Assembly (NCBI GenBank): GCA_025934495.1 | Contig: JAICXY010000031.1 | Location: 1-33,504, forward strand | From: Candidatus Nitrosocosmicus sp. | GTDB lineage: Archaea; Thermoproteota; Nitrososphaeria; Nitrososphaerales; Nitrososphaeraceae | Direction of reading: 5' to 3' | Length of the DNA: 33,504 nt | Shown here: piece after piece, positions 15,936-24,716 of the stretch | Position numbering within the stretch: the stretch's first letter is position 1 | Layout of the letters: each line of letters begins with the position of its first letter | Notes under the pieces: generated by a model | The model's database searches: none | What the model was told of the DNA's origin: nothing | What the model saw: the letters and a program-made list of their open reading frames with translations, nothing else | Position numbers and translations under genes: made by a program

Positions 15936-17162
15936 TTGCAACAACAATCAAAAATAAAATTTGATGTAAAACTGCCATTGATATTAATTCATACTCCATA
16001 TGGTTTAAAATTTTTTGATAAAATTGCTCAGACCAACGCTGCAAAATTTTATGCTAAATTTACTACATATTTAATGCCTATTATAACAGCATTAGCTTTA
16101 TTTTTAATAATTGGAGGTATTGTTGCTCTTTTTTCAAGCTCTGTTGCCCGAGAGGGTGTAAGAGGCATAGGCCCTCAATCTAATTTATTAATACCGGGAT
16201 TAAATCCTTATCTTCCAATTGCTGACGGGTGGATAGCCTTGGTCATAACAATCATAATTCATGAAGCAGGCCATGGAATAGTGGCACGAGTTCATGGTGT
16301 AAAAGTTGAATCTACTGGGATTGTGTTATTGTTTATCTTACCAATTGGTGCTTTTGTAAACATTGAAAGAGAAGAAATGGAAAAAATTTCAATAAAACAA
16401 AAAAGTTCTATTATGACTGCCGGGCCTATGAGTAATATCATTTTAGCTGTTGTATCACTGCTTGGTATCTTTATAATAACTTCTAGTTTAACTGTAGTTC
16501 AACCATCAAATCCAAATATTTTTGGAATATCGATAACAGGTGTCGGTCAAAAGTCACTCGCAGAATCTTTGGGATTAACAAAAGGCTCGATTATTCAACA
16601 AATACAAAATAAAAATATGAAAACTATTAATGAATTAAATGGAAATTTAAGTGCAAATCTTGGAAACACTATATCAATTACATGGTTGAATGATAAAGGA
16701 GAAAAAATTACTAAACCGGCTACTTTACCAAAAGAGAGAATACCAGGTAAAGGAATTTTGGGTGTAACCATAATTGAGATTTCTGATCCCAAAAAAGTCT
16801 TAAATACTTATAATTCTCTATTTGCTTCAAACCCAATTGCTTTATTGGCACCACCTACAATAGCACAGGGTAGTGTACCATATTCTAGTTTATTGCAAGA
16901 AAAATACTCATCACCCATTTTTGGGACCAATTTTGCAATCCCTGCAAATTTTTTGTTTTGGATATGGTTCATCAATTTCAATGTTGCCATTTTTAATGCT
17001 CTACCTATAGGACCATTAGACGGTGGTCAATTATACAGTACAATAATCGACAAGAAAACCGAAGGCAAAAAAGGTATTCTTCGCCACGCATCCAAGATGC
17101 TCACATATGGAACTATTATTATTGTTGCATTAGCATTTGTTGTTCCATGGTTAATGCGATAA
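15936..17162 (+). CDS. Site-2 protease family membrane metalloprotease (M50) with PDZ domain
   Basis: An intramembrane zinc protease, probably acting in regulated cleavage of membrane-bound proteins. The 408-aa product has a membrane segment near 47-66, the active-site helix TIIIHEAGHGIVARVHG with HExxH near 107, LFILPIGAFV, SIMTAGPMSNIILA and another membrane segment near 166-185, a PDZ-like region about 195-270 (AESLGLTKGSIIQQI), the second zinc-ligand motif NALPIGPLDGGQLYS near 351, and a final membrane helix. The start is a TTG (LQQQSKIK) preceded by a TATA-like stretch; no ATG is available near. Substrate unknown. It is alone on its transcript; the nearest neighbour is convergent. Confidence 0.88.
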   Translation: MQQQSKIKFDVKLPLILIHTPYGLKFFDKIAQTNAAKFYAKFTTYLMPIITALALFLIIGGIVALFSSSVAREGVRGIGPQSNLLIPGLNPYLPIADGWIALVITIIIHEAGHGIVARVHGVKVESTGIVLLFILPIGAFVNIEREEMEKISIKQKSSIMTAGPMSNIILAVVSLLGIFIITSSLTVVQPSNPNIFGISITGVGQKSLAESLGLTKGSIIQQIQNKNMKTINELNGNLSANLGNTISITWLNDKGEKITKPATLPKERIPGKGILGVTIIEISDPKKVLNTYNSLFASNPIALLAPPTIAQGSVPYSSLLQEKYSSPIFGTNFAIPANFLFWIWFINFNVAIFNALPIGPLDGGQLYSTIIDKKTEGKKGILRHASKMLTYGTIIIVALAFVVPWLMR

Positions 17163-17202
17163 TGTAATATTATCTATAGAAATACCAAATTTCTAATCCT
17201 TT

Positions 17203-17230
17203 TTTTCCATTACCAATAAAAAATGGAAAT
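17203..17230 (+). terminator. Hairpin next to a T run after the site-2 protease gene
   Basis: TTTCCATT at 17204-17211 pairs perfectly with AATGGAAA at 17222-17229 around a 10-base loop, beside a run of seven T at 17200-17206. It sits in the convergent gap between 17162 and 17326. The T run itself could terminate + transcription in archaea; the stem may be incidental. Confidence 0.35.
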
Positions 17231-17325
17231 TTTCATTTAATACGTAATTTATATTATAATGGGGTTATAATAGCAATTTAGATACCTTTACAATTTAAAG
17301 ATGAAATTATAATAAAAAGGTTTAA

Positions 17326-18312
17326 TTAATATTTATGTTTTGAAACTTTTTTAGCTTCTATAAGATCAAGAAAGTAGAATAAATACGTTCTCTCATTAAT
17401 CTTTAACATCCATGGAATAAATGATTCTTGTTGTGTTCGATGGGAGATGTCAAAGCCGTTTTTTTGGACTATTTCCCTCATTCTAATATCATCCATTTGT
17501 TGTTCGTAGGTATTTTCACGATTATAATCATAGGGAGAAGTAATGATGAAAGTACAATGAGGTTTTAATAAGTTGTGAACTTCAACTAATAAGCCAGTAA
17601 CAGATACAAATTCAATGATGTTTAAACCAAAAATTAGATCAAATTTTTGATTTTTAAACGGAAGATATAGGATATCTGCAACAATAAATTCGGCATTAGT
17701 TACTCCTTGTTCTATAGATTTTTTTCGGGCTTCCTTAATAAAAGAAAATGAAGTATCTACCCCTATTACAAATGAAAATTTTTTTGCAATTTCAAAAGTT
17801 GATAAACCCAAAGCACATCCTAAATCCAAAGCCATACCTTCTGGATTGTAAATTATGTTTGAAGCTAATTTTCTATATATATCCGATGGTTTGATTTTCC
17901 ATCTTAATAGATGTAAGAATTTATCACTCTCAAAATTTTCGTTATGTAACCAATTATAGCTCTGATAATATAACCCGTCAGTTTCATATTTATTATCTAC
18001 AATATTTTTTTTTTCTATTTTTTTAGCGATATCTTTAAGATAATCTTTTAATTTATCACTTTTTACATTCAAAAGCCATTTTCCAAAGGTAATCATTCTC
18101 TCAGAGCAATATCTAACAAAATTATTGATAATTACAGCTATGCCATCAATTATGGGATATTTTTGATCACAATCATTACATATTAAAATTCCTTCTAAAC
18201 AATCGTTATTATTTAATGGATCAACAATATAACTTTCTAAAGCAAGATAGTTCTTTTTTTCCTTGTGATTTATACAGATCAAATGATTATAAGAAGATAA
18301 ATTTATTTTCAA
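17326..18312 (-). CDS. SAM-dependent methyltransferase with N-terminal Trm112-like zinc domain
   Basis: The 328-aa product has two parts. Residues 1-70 resemble a Trm112p-like zinc-binding domain: a Cys near residue 13, then LEGILICNDCDQKYPIIDGIAV, which matches the CxxC-x-YPI-x-DGI pattern. Residues about 150-265 are a class I methyltransferase: the SAM loop MALDLGCALGLSTFEIA near 158, VIGVDTSFSF, ADILYLPFKNQKFDLIFGLNIIEFV near 212. The substrate cannot be read from the sequence; this architecture occurs in small-molecule and quinone-type methyltransferases as well as uncharacterised ones. Start is ATG. It stands alone in orientation next to the site-2 protease, converging with it. Confidence 0.82.
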   Translation of the reverse strand: MKINLSSYNHLICINHKEKKNYLALESYIVDPLNNNDCLEGILICNDCDQKYPIIDGIAVIINNFVRYCSERMITFGKWLLNVKSDKLKDYLKDIAKKIEKKNIVDNKYETDGLYYQSYNWLHNENFESDKFLHLLRWKIKPSDIYRKLASNIIYNPEGMALDLGCALGLSTFEIAKKFSFVIGVDTSFSFIKEARKKSIEQGVTNAEFIVADILYLPFKNQKFDLIFGLNIIEFVSVTGLLVEVHNLLKPHCTFIITSPYDYNRENTYEQQMDDIRMREIVQKNGFDISHRTQQESFIPWMLKINERTYLFYFLDLIEAKKVSKHKY

Positions 18313-18825
18313 TATAGATTATTTTAAATAAAGCATTATAGATGTTTGTTTATAATTTCAATTTTATCATAAATAATTTTAACTGAAGTAATTAATTATA
18401 CAATTTTTCTCTATTGGTGAAACTTAAATATATCATTATCCAAATGTCAAATTATTCTGCTTTGTTAAATAAATCAATAAACTGTAATAATCAGGACTAT
18501 TAAAAAATCTCAATTATTATGAATTAATATGACATAAGGTGCAAATCATAATTGGTTTGATGAATAAATCTTATTTATAAAAGGAATTGAAAGTATCTAA
18601 TCATGTAAGATTGTTCATTATTCAATTTGTTAGGTTTGAAAATATAAAAGATATATCGTGTTGCTAGCCTTTTAAAATTATATCATGTATAGATTTCTTA
18701 TACTGCTTTTTACTATTGACTATGTATTATTTGCACGTGACTTCATTTTCTTTGACCTCGAACAAAGTAACATTTACAAAGATAAAGAAAAGATTATAAA
18801 TTTTGTATATAGGGATTACAAATAT
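18313..18825. other. Gene-poor region between methyltransferase and membrane-anchored protein
   Basis: AT-rich, with several TATA-like stretches but no intact gene that can be supported. A 66-codon + frame at 18685-18885 overlaps the tail of the minus-strand gene and is judged chance. No tRNA-like fold was seen. Confidence 0.3.
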
Positions 18826-19314
18826 TTATCGACTACTATTATTTGCCTCATCAAAGGCAGTGCGAGCTTTTGTCTCGTAGTTTAGCGCAGCAGATAAATA
18901 ATCATTTGATAATTTATTTGCTGTAGAGTTTTTGGTTCTCAAAAATTTATCAAATAATTCATAACTTTTAATCTCATTAGCAAATGACTTTAAATAATTT
19001 TCCTTTACTTTGCTATATTTAGTTGGTGCCTCAGTAGTGTTAAATTGATTAAGCTGAGACACAAATTTTGGTATATATGTTTCTGTAATTTTTGCCATAG
19101 TTGTATTAGAATAAAAATGACTGTTCCATAAAGCAACTTCATCTTGATAAGAGCTTGTTAAATTAATAGACTTGCCTGTTATTTCTTTTAAATAATTTGG
19201 ATATGTATCTTTGGATGAGGGTAATAATCGATAATTAATTGAAAGCAATAAAATAATGCCTACTACTAATATAGTACCTAGTATTATAGTTTTTTTTGGG
19301 TTTAATCTGTTCAT
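18826..19314 (-). CDS. Membrane-anchored extracytoplasmic protein, unknown function
   Basis: The 162-aa product starts MNRLNPKKT, then a single hydrophobic helix at about 9-27 (TIILGTILVVGIILLLSI), and the rest is a helical, hydrophilic domain with several N-glycosylation-like sites (NLTSS, NTTMA, NTTEA, NSSR). The orientation rule (positive residues before the helix) places the domain outside the cell. No enzyme motif is visible. Not recognised; the helical outer domain with Asn/Ser/Thr-rich surfaces is consistent with archaeal surface proteins. ATG start at 19314. It is divergent from the 19429 gene. Confidence 0.7.
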   Translation of the reverse strand: MNRLNPKKTIILGTILVVGIILLLSINYRLLPSSKDTYPNYLKEITGKSINLTSSYQDEVALWNSHFYSNTTMAKITETYIPKFVSQLNQFNTTEAPTKYSKVKENYLKSFANEIKSYELFDKFLRTKNSTANKLSNDYLSAALNYETKARTAFDEANNSSR

Positions 19315-19399
19315 TTATTATGTTATAGTTTATAACATAATAAATTATAAAGTAACTTTTTATTCTTGTTTTCTAACACAATAAAACAATAACAAAAAA

Positions 19400-19412
19400 A
19401 TCATATAATACA
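19400..19412 (+). promoter_or_regulatory. TATA box for the 19429 gene
   Basis: TCATATAATACA lies about 24 bases before the ATG at 19429, the usual spacing for a leaderless archaeal promoter. Confidence 0.45.
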
Positions 19413-19428
19413 TTAGTAAACATATTTT

Positions 19429-19797
19429 ATGAGTAATAATGGCGGTAATGGTCAATCAGAATATAATAAAAATCTAACCTTCTTTAAATACAAATCACTG
19501 GAAGATATGTTGAAAGTAATTCTATATTCATCTCAATCTCCTATAGGTTTGATACCAATGCTTTATCACACTTATAAAAACAATAAAGAGGTATTGTTTA
19601 TTCAAACTGGTAATATTGGTGGAACAACAATACATTATTTTATTCCTTCTGAAACAATTCATAAAAAATTCATTCAATTAAAAAGGCTTACCGGAGAATT
19701 TAACTTTGTCGAAAATATTGGGTTGGATACACTTTCAATCTATATTCCAATATTGGAATTAGAAGAAGTTAATCTTTATTTTCCAAAATTTGGATAA
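19429..19797 (+). CDS. Conserved-looking hypothetical protein (122 aa)
   Basis: Not recognised by name. The product starts MSNNGGNGQSEYN (flexible), then looks like a compact alpha/beta domain: LEDMLKVILYSSQSPIGLIP, a strand pair EVLFIQTGNIGGTTIHYFIP, then a helix KKFIQLKRL and a closing strand LSIYIPILELEEVNLYFP. It is soluble with no obvious catalytic residue. A TATA box precedes the start at the right distance. It ends just before and converges with cysS (gap of 6 bases), so it is transcribed alone. Confidence 0.68.
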   Translation: MSNNGGNGQSEYNKNLTFFKYKSLEDMLKVILYSSQSPIGLIPMLYHTYKNNKEVLFIQTGNIGGTTIHYFIPSETIHKKFIQLKRLTGEFNFVENIGLDTLSIYIPILELEEVNLYFPKFG

Positions 19798-19803
19798 AAT
19801 ACA

Positions 19804-21219
19804 TTATTTAATTTTTTTCCAAACCGTAAAACCCTTGTGATCAATTAATTCTATACCATGATTATTTGATAGTTCTCTTCTAATTTTGTCAGATTCTTGA
19901 TAGTTTTTATTGTTTCTAAATTGGTTTCTCTTTTCTACCAATAATTGGATTTCATCTTTTTCTTTTTCTGAAATTGGATTAATTTTTAACCCTAGAATGA
20001 ACATGAACTTTTCTAAAAGTTGGTTAGAAAAAGAAAAAATCTCCTTATCATGTATTTCCATTGAAATAATGTTATTCATTTTATTGATAAATTTAAAAAA
20101 AGATGTTAATGCATTTGAGAAATTTAAATCGTCTTCAATAAAATTTTCAAACTCTTTGAGAATTAGTCTACAGTCATTTTTAAAACCGGTAATATCAAAA
20201 GTAGACCTTGTACTAGTTGGATCTGATTTAATATTATTGTCAATATGATATGTTAATTCGTAGTAAACATGTTCTATTTGACTCCATTTATTACGTATTT
20301 CAATAATGGTCTCATCAGAATAATCCAAAGGTTTTGAATAATGAGAAGATAAACAAAATAATCGAATTATGTTTGGATTTATTTTATTTAAAAGCTCTGA
20401 AATTTTTATTGTATTGCCTAAAGATTTAGACATTTTTTCCGAATTTATTGTTACCATCCCAACATGAAGCCATAGTTTAGCAAATATTGTATTAAATAAT
20501 CCTTCTGATTGAGCAATTTCATTTTCATGATGTGGAAATATTAAATCCTGCCCTCCGCCATGGATATCAATACAATTATCTAAATATTTTATCGCCATTG
20601 TAGAGCATTCAATATGCCATCCTGGTCTTCCTGATCCCCACGGACTATTCCAATTAGGATCTTTTGAAGAAAATTTCCATAAAGCAAAATCTCTTGGATC
20701 GTCTTTTGTTTCATCTATTTCAATACGAGCTCCAGCTTCCAAAGACTCATTTATTTTTTTAGAAAGTTTACCATAAGATGGGAATGAGCTAACTTTATAA
20801 TAAATTCCATTTACTCCTACATAAGCTTTATCTTTTTTTAATAAACCATTAATAAATCCAATTATATCATTAATATGTTCTGTAGCTTTTGGATATAACG
20901 TAGCTCGAAGAACATTTAATGCATCAAAATCTTTAAAATAACTTTTAATGTATTTTTCAGTAATTATGTCATATTTGGTTTGTTCGATTTCTGCTTTATT
21001 TATTATTTTATCATCTATGTCTGTAAAATTCTGTATAAATATAGTCTTAAAATTCCTTGACAAGAAAAATCTTCTCAGAACATCAAAAACTATTATAGTC
21101 CTTGCATGCCCTATATGACAATCATCATAAACAGTAACTCCACAAAGATATATCCTTATGGTATTATTACAATAACAAAACTCTTCTAATTGGTTTGTAA
21201 GGGTATTTAATAATTTCAT
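19804..21219 (-). CDS. cysS: Cysteinyl-tRNA synthetase
   Basis: Charges tRNA-Cys with cysteine. The 471-aa class I synthetase shows YLCGVTVYDDCHIGHART near residue 24 (first zinc Cys and the HIGH motif), RPGWHIECSTMA and HGGGQDLIFPHHENEIAQSEG near 200-240 (zinc-binding Cys, His and Glu residues) and the KMSKS loop EKMSKSLGNT near 263. The C-terminal helical anticodon-binding part is present (EIQLLVEKRNQFRNNKNY, SDKIRRELSNN, VWKKIK). Length is normal. ATG start at 21219. The Rieske protein gene lies upstream in the same direction with 27 bases between, suggesting a shared transcript. Confidence 0.95.
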   Translation of the reverse strand: MKLLNTLTNQLEEFCYCNNTIRIYLCGVTVYDDCHIGHARTIIVFDVLRRFFLSRNFKTIFIQNFTDIDDKIINKAEIEQTKYDIITEKYIKSYFKDFDALNVLRATLYPKATEHINDIIGFINGLLKKDKAYVGVNGIYYKVSSFPSYGKLSKKINESLEAGARIEIDETKDDPRDFALWKFSSKDPNWNSPWGSGRPGWHIECSTMAIKYLDNCIDIHGGGQDLIFPHHENEIAQSEGLFNTIFAKLWLHVGMVTINSEKMSKSLGNTIKISELLNKINPNIIRLFCLSSHYSKPLDYSDETIIEIRNKWSQIEHVYYELTYHIDNNIKSDPTSTRSTFDITGFKNDCRLILKEFENFIEDDLNFSNALTSFFKFINKMNNIISMEIHDKEIFSFSNQLLEKFMFILGLKINPISEKEKDEIQLLVEKRNQFRNNKNYQESDKIRRELSNNHGIELIDHKGFTVWKKIK

Positions 21220-21246
21220 TTAAATTAAATCGATATATGTTAAAAA

Positions 21247-21552
21247 TTAAATATCTAGAAAGATTTCATTTTTTCTTACTTCAATATCAAAAGTATTGAG
21301 TTTCACACCATCTATATAATCCAATAATTCTCCGGTCCTTATGTTATAATGCCAGAAATGCAAAGGACATTCAACTACCTCCCCCTGGACTTTACCCGGA
21401 GCAAGGGATCCATCTTGGTGTCTACATAATGCTTCAATGGCATAATATTTATTATTAGATAAAAATAGAGCTATTCTTTGGCCATTTACATTTACTTCTT
21501 TCCCATTTCCTTCATGAATTTCATCTTTGTTTGCAATTTTTACCCAAGTCAT
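21247..21552 (-). CDS. Rieske [2Fe-2S] ferredoxin-type protein
   Basis: A small 101-aa soluble Rieske protein. The two cluster motifs are clear: ALCRHQDGSLAPG (C-x-H) near residue 43 and VECPLHFWHYNIRTGE (C-x2-H) near 61. Such stand-alone proteins transfer electrons to oxygenases or reductases, or match the NirD small subunit fold; the partner cannot be determined here. It starts MTWVKIANKDEIHEGNGKEV from an ATG. It lies upstream of cysS on the same strand; no oxygenase gene is near. Confidence 0.9.
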   Translation of the reverse strand: MTWVKIANKDEIHEGNGKEVNVNGQRIALFLSNNKYYAIEALCRHQDGSLAPGKVQGEVVECPLHFWHYNIRTGELLDYIDGVKLNTFDIEVRKNEIFLDI

Positions 21553-21670
21553 TTATTGAATATATAGTTATAATTTAAAAATTATTAAACGTTTATTTAA
21601 ATGTAAAAATCTGCTATATAGTTAAATTAAAATTCTTTTGATATACTACATAAAGAAAAGAAAGAAAACC

Positions 21671-23500
21671 ATGGATAGTCCTTCATTTTATAATAATGGA
21701 AATATACAATCTGATTCAGATTTAAATAATTTTTCCAAATTAGTAATTAATAAAACTGATGAAATTTCGAAAGTAAATAATAACGATATTAAAAGAGAAA
21801 GACCGATTAAGAATGAATATATAAAAATAAAGGATAAAAAAATAATACTGACTTCGGCATTACCATATGCAAATGGGGAAATTCATTTAGGTCATATTGC
21901 TTCTACCTATTTACCTGCAGATATTTTTACAAGATTTATAAAACTAACTGGAAGTCAAATATATCATATTTGTGCAACCGATGATTTTGGTACACCTATA
22001 CTAATAAAATCAGAAAAAGAAGGCAAAACACCGCAAGAGTACGTTCGAATCTGGAATGAAAAAGATAAAAAAGATTTTGAATCGGTAGGAATAATTTTTG
22101 ATTTTTTTTATAAAACAAGTTCGAAAGAAAATATTGATTTTGTTCAATATGTTTTTTTAAAATTATATGAGAAAAACCACATAATAGAAAAACAGGTTGT
22201 ACAATTTTTTTGTCCATATGATAACAAATATCTACCCGATAGATATGTGATTGGAAAATGTCCATTTTGTAATGCAGATAATCAATATTCGGATTTGTGT
22301 GAATCTTGCGGAAGAGTACCTGAAGAAATACAGGATCCAAAATGTGCAATCTGTGGCAAGACTCCTATAAAAAAAGAAAGCAATCATTATTTTTTTAAAT
22401 TATCTGATTTTTCCAATGATTTAAAAAATTGGTTATTAAATAATAATAATCTTCAAAATGATATCATAAAATATGTACTAAATTGGATCGATTCAGGATT
22501 ACAGGACTGGGATATTACAAGAGATCTTAGCTGGGGAGTACCAATACCAATTATAGATGACTCAAAAGCTAATAAAGACAAGGTTTTCTACGGATGGTTT
22601 GATAACCATTTATGCTATATATCGTCATTAGTAACATTTGCTTCTAATTATTTAAAAAAGGATGGAAAAAAATTATGGAATGATTCGGAAATATACCACT
22701 ACATAGGAAAAGATATAGTTTATCATCACTATCTCTTCCTACCTTCTATTAGAATTGGAATTGATAAAGAGTATAAATTGCCTGATAAAATAATAACTAG
22801 GGGTCATTTATTATTTCAAAATCGAAAACTATCAAAAAGTAAAAATTGGTATATAGGATTAAGCGAATTTGTCAAAAATTTTTATCCTGATTATTTGCGA
22901 TTTTATTTTTCTTCGATTGTACCTTATTCACAATCAGATATCAATTTTGACTGGGATAACTTTTACGAAAAAATAAATAATGAACTTATTTCTAATATAG
23001 GAAATTTTGTAAACAGAATTCTTTCATTTACAAAAAAACAATTCAATAACATAGTTCCCTCTCCATCTCAATTGGATGATTTAGATAAGGCGGCGATAAC
23101 AAGAATAGAGAATATCGCCTTTGAGGTTGGTGATTTAATATACAGTAACAATATTGATAAAGCAATTAAACGTATTTTACAATTTAGTACATTTTTTAAT
23201 CAATATTTTCAAAATAAGCAACCATGGAAATCTAAATTAACTTCAAATAATACTTTGTGGATATCGATTAATGCTACTAGGTCATTGGCTATCCTTTTAT
23301 ATCCATTTATACCTACATCTGCCAAAAAAATTTGGTGTCAACTAGGATTTTACACCGATTTAGAAGAACAAGATTGGTACGGCGCATCTGAAATACTTGT
23401 AGAAAATGGTCATGTCTTAAGCAAGGAAATAGAACCAATATTCAAAAAAATAGAAAAAGAAGATATAGAGAGGCAAAAAGTATTACTAGTTGAACAATGA
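21671..23500 (+). CDS. metG: Methionyl-tRNA synthetase
   Basis: Charges tRNA-Met, including the initiator. Class I markers: TSALPYANGEIHLGHIAS (HIGH motif), CATDDFGTPI, a zinc-knuckle region with paired CxxC motifs (CPFC, CESCG, CAICG), GWFDNHLCYIS, and the KMSKS-equivalent KLSKSKNW. The C-terminal helical anticodon-binding domain is present (LIYSNNIDKAIKRILQF, QPWK). The EMAP-like tRNA-binding domain carried by some homologues is absent. The N-terminus carries an unusual Asn/Lys-rich extension of about 55 residues before the first strand (KKIILTSALP). The ATG at 21671 is chosen; the frame opens at TTG 21638. It is divergent from the Rieske gene. Confidence 0.95.
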   Translation: MDSPSFYNNGNIQSDSDLNNFSKLVINKTDEISKVNNNDIKRERPIKNEYIKIKDKKIILTSALPYANGEIHLGHIASTYLPADIFTRFIKLTGSQIYHICATDDFGTPILIKSEKEGKTPQEYVRIWNEKDKKDFESVGIIFDFFYKTSSKENIDFVQYVFLKLYEKNHIIEKQVVQFFCPYDNKYLPDRYVIGKCPFCNADNQYSDLCESCGRVPEEIQDPKCAICGKTPIKKESNHYFFKLSDFSNDLKNWLLNNNNLQNDIIKYVLNWIDSGLQDWDITRDLSWGVPIPIIDDSKANKDKVFYGWFDNHLCYISSLVTFASNYLKKDGKKLWNDSEIYHYIGKDIVYHHYLFLPSIRIGIDKEYKLPDKIITRGHLLFQNRKLSKSKNWYIGLSEFVKNFYPDYLRFYFSSIVPYSQSDINFDWDNFYEKINNELISNIGNFVNRILSFTKKQFNNIVPSPSQLDDLDKAAITRIENIAFEVGDLIYSNNIDKAIKRILQFSTFFNQYFQNKQPWKSKLTSNNTLWISINATRSLAILLYPFIPTSAKKIWCQLGFYTDLEEQDWYGASEILVENGHVLSKEIEPIFKKIEKEDIERQKVLLVEQ

Positions 23501-23737
23501 AAAGATATTTCTCAATATTTTTTATATTTTTTATATTTTGATATTAATCGAATACAATGGTACATAGGCTCTGGTAAAAGTTATGTAAATACTTGAACAA
23601 TCATTGAAGTAAAGAGAATGTGCTTTTTTAGATTTGTTAATTATTAAAACCTGAATATAAATTAAAAAATACAACAATATTTTTGTGGATGAAAACAAGG
23701 TGTATCAGTTTACAGAAGAACATGCAGCATTCTATAC

Positions 23738-24423
23738 ATAACTGTTAACTTAAGGTGTCATCTTCCATGGTGTTGGTCAACTAATAGATTAAACCATTGT
23801 TTCACATACATAGGTTTACATTTGTTCATCTTGAAAGGAAAATAATCATCAATTTTCGATTCTATCCTTTAGATATTATATTATTATTTCAATAATGCTT
23901 TCTCATAAGTAAATGGATATTATGCTTCAGTTTCAGGAATCTACAGGCTTGAGGTGGATAAAACGTACCAACGTCTGTTGAAATAGGGTGCTTTCCATGC
24001 TCTTTTATAACATTTAAAATAAATCGTTCGATTACTACAAACATTTTACGTTCTTTTGATACGCTGATTGAGAAAATTCTTTATCTTTTGTTGGTTCGAT
24101 AATAACCTAAAATCACATTAAACTAGATCCAGCTTTAATTTGAGTTTCATCAATTTCATACTCCTCATTTTTCTTATTCTCTTTTGATATTTTCTTTGGT
24201 TTGTACTTTTGTATTCTTGAACCCGGTCCAAATATAACATGAAGACTTATCTAACTAGATGTAAAAAATAAAGATACTGCTTTTGCAACGTTTCTGAATG
24301 ATGAACCAACAAGGTACAGATATACTTCATAACCGATAATTTGTGAATATGTGGGCTGTTTTTAAATATCATAAAAAGAGATGGTCCTTTTCAATATATC
24401 GGTTTTTCCCTAAATTAAGAGCC
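23738..24423 (-). pseudogene. Near full-length decayed IS6-like element (relic C)
   Basis: On the minus strand the element starts near 24423 with GGCTCTTAATTTAGGG and ends near 23738 with CTGTTAACTTAAG (plus-strand reading), about 686 bp in all. Between them the transposase can be followed through stops and frameshifts: YLYLVGSSFRNVAKAVS, then IQKYKPKKISKENKK, EYEIDETQIKAGS, IIEPTKDKE, ACRFLKLKHNIH, DDYFPFKMNKCKP. Its left end and N-terminus match relic E, its core relics A and B, and its right end relic D. This copy best defines the family ends. It lies between metG and egtD. Confidence 0.7.
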
Positions 24424-24428
24424 ATTAC

Positions 24429-24716
24429 ATAAAAGCCTTTATCTGTAGGAGAATTTATTTATTTCAAGTTTAAAATATCGTTTGTATTTTTTAACAAATC
24501 AGACAACTTAAAATGCAATAAAATGAGATATTACGCCATTATATTAAAAATATTATTCTTTAATATAATTAAAGAAATAAACTGTAATATCGAAAATTAT
24601 TATTTATCATATATTATCATCTAAATGACTATCATTATTTTTAACACTATATAAGAAGGCATTTAAATGAAATATTATTTATTTGATTTGACCTTAAGAA
24701 CTGTAATAAACTTTTG
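24429..24716. other. AT-rich gap with a perfect hairpin downstream of egtD
   Basis: No gene. A perfect 11-bp stem of A/T only (ATTATATTAAA at 24538-24548 pairing with TTTAATATAAT at 24559-24569, loop of ten) lies in the gap after the egtD stop on its transcribed side. It may be a 3' processing or termination structure, or chance given the composition. Confidence 0.3.

Noticed and set aside
18313-18825. Possible tRNA or small RNA in the intergenic gap
   Set aside because: Too AT-rich, with no T-loop or acceptor pairing found by eye.
18685-18885. 66-codon + frame with a hydrophobic start
   Set aside because: Overlaps the C-terminus of the minus-strand 162-aa gene, has no motif, and composition alone explains it.
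19910-20248. 112-codon + frame inside cysS
   Set aside because: Antisense of the synthetase's C-terminal domain; no independent support.
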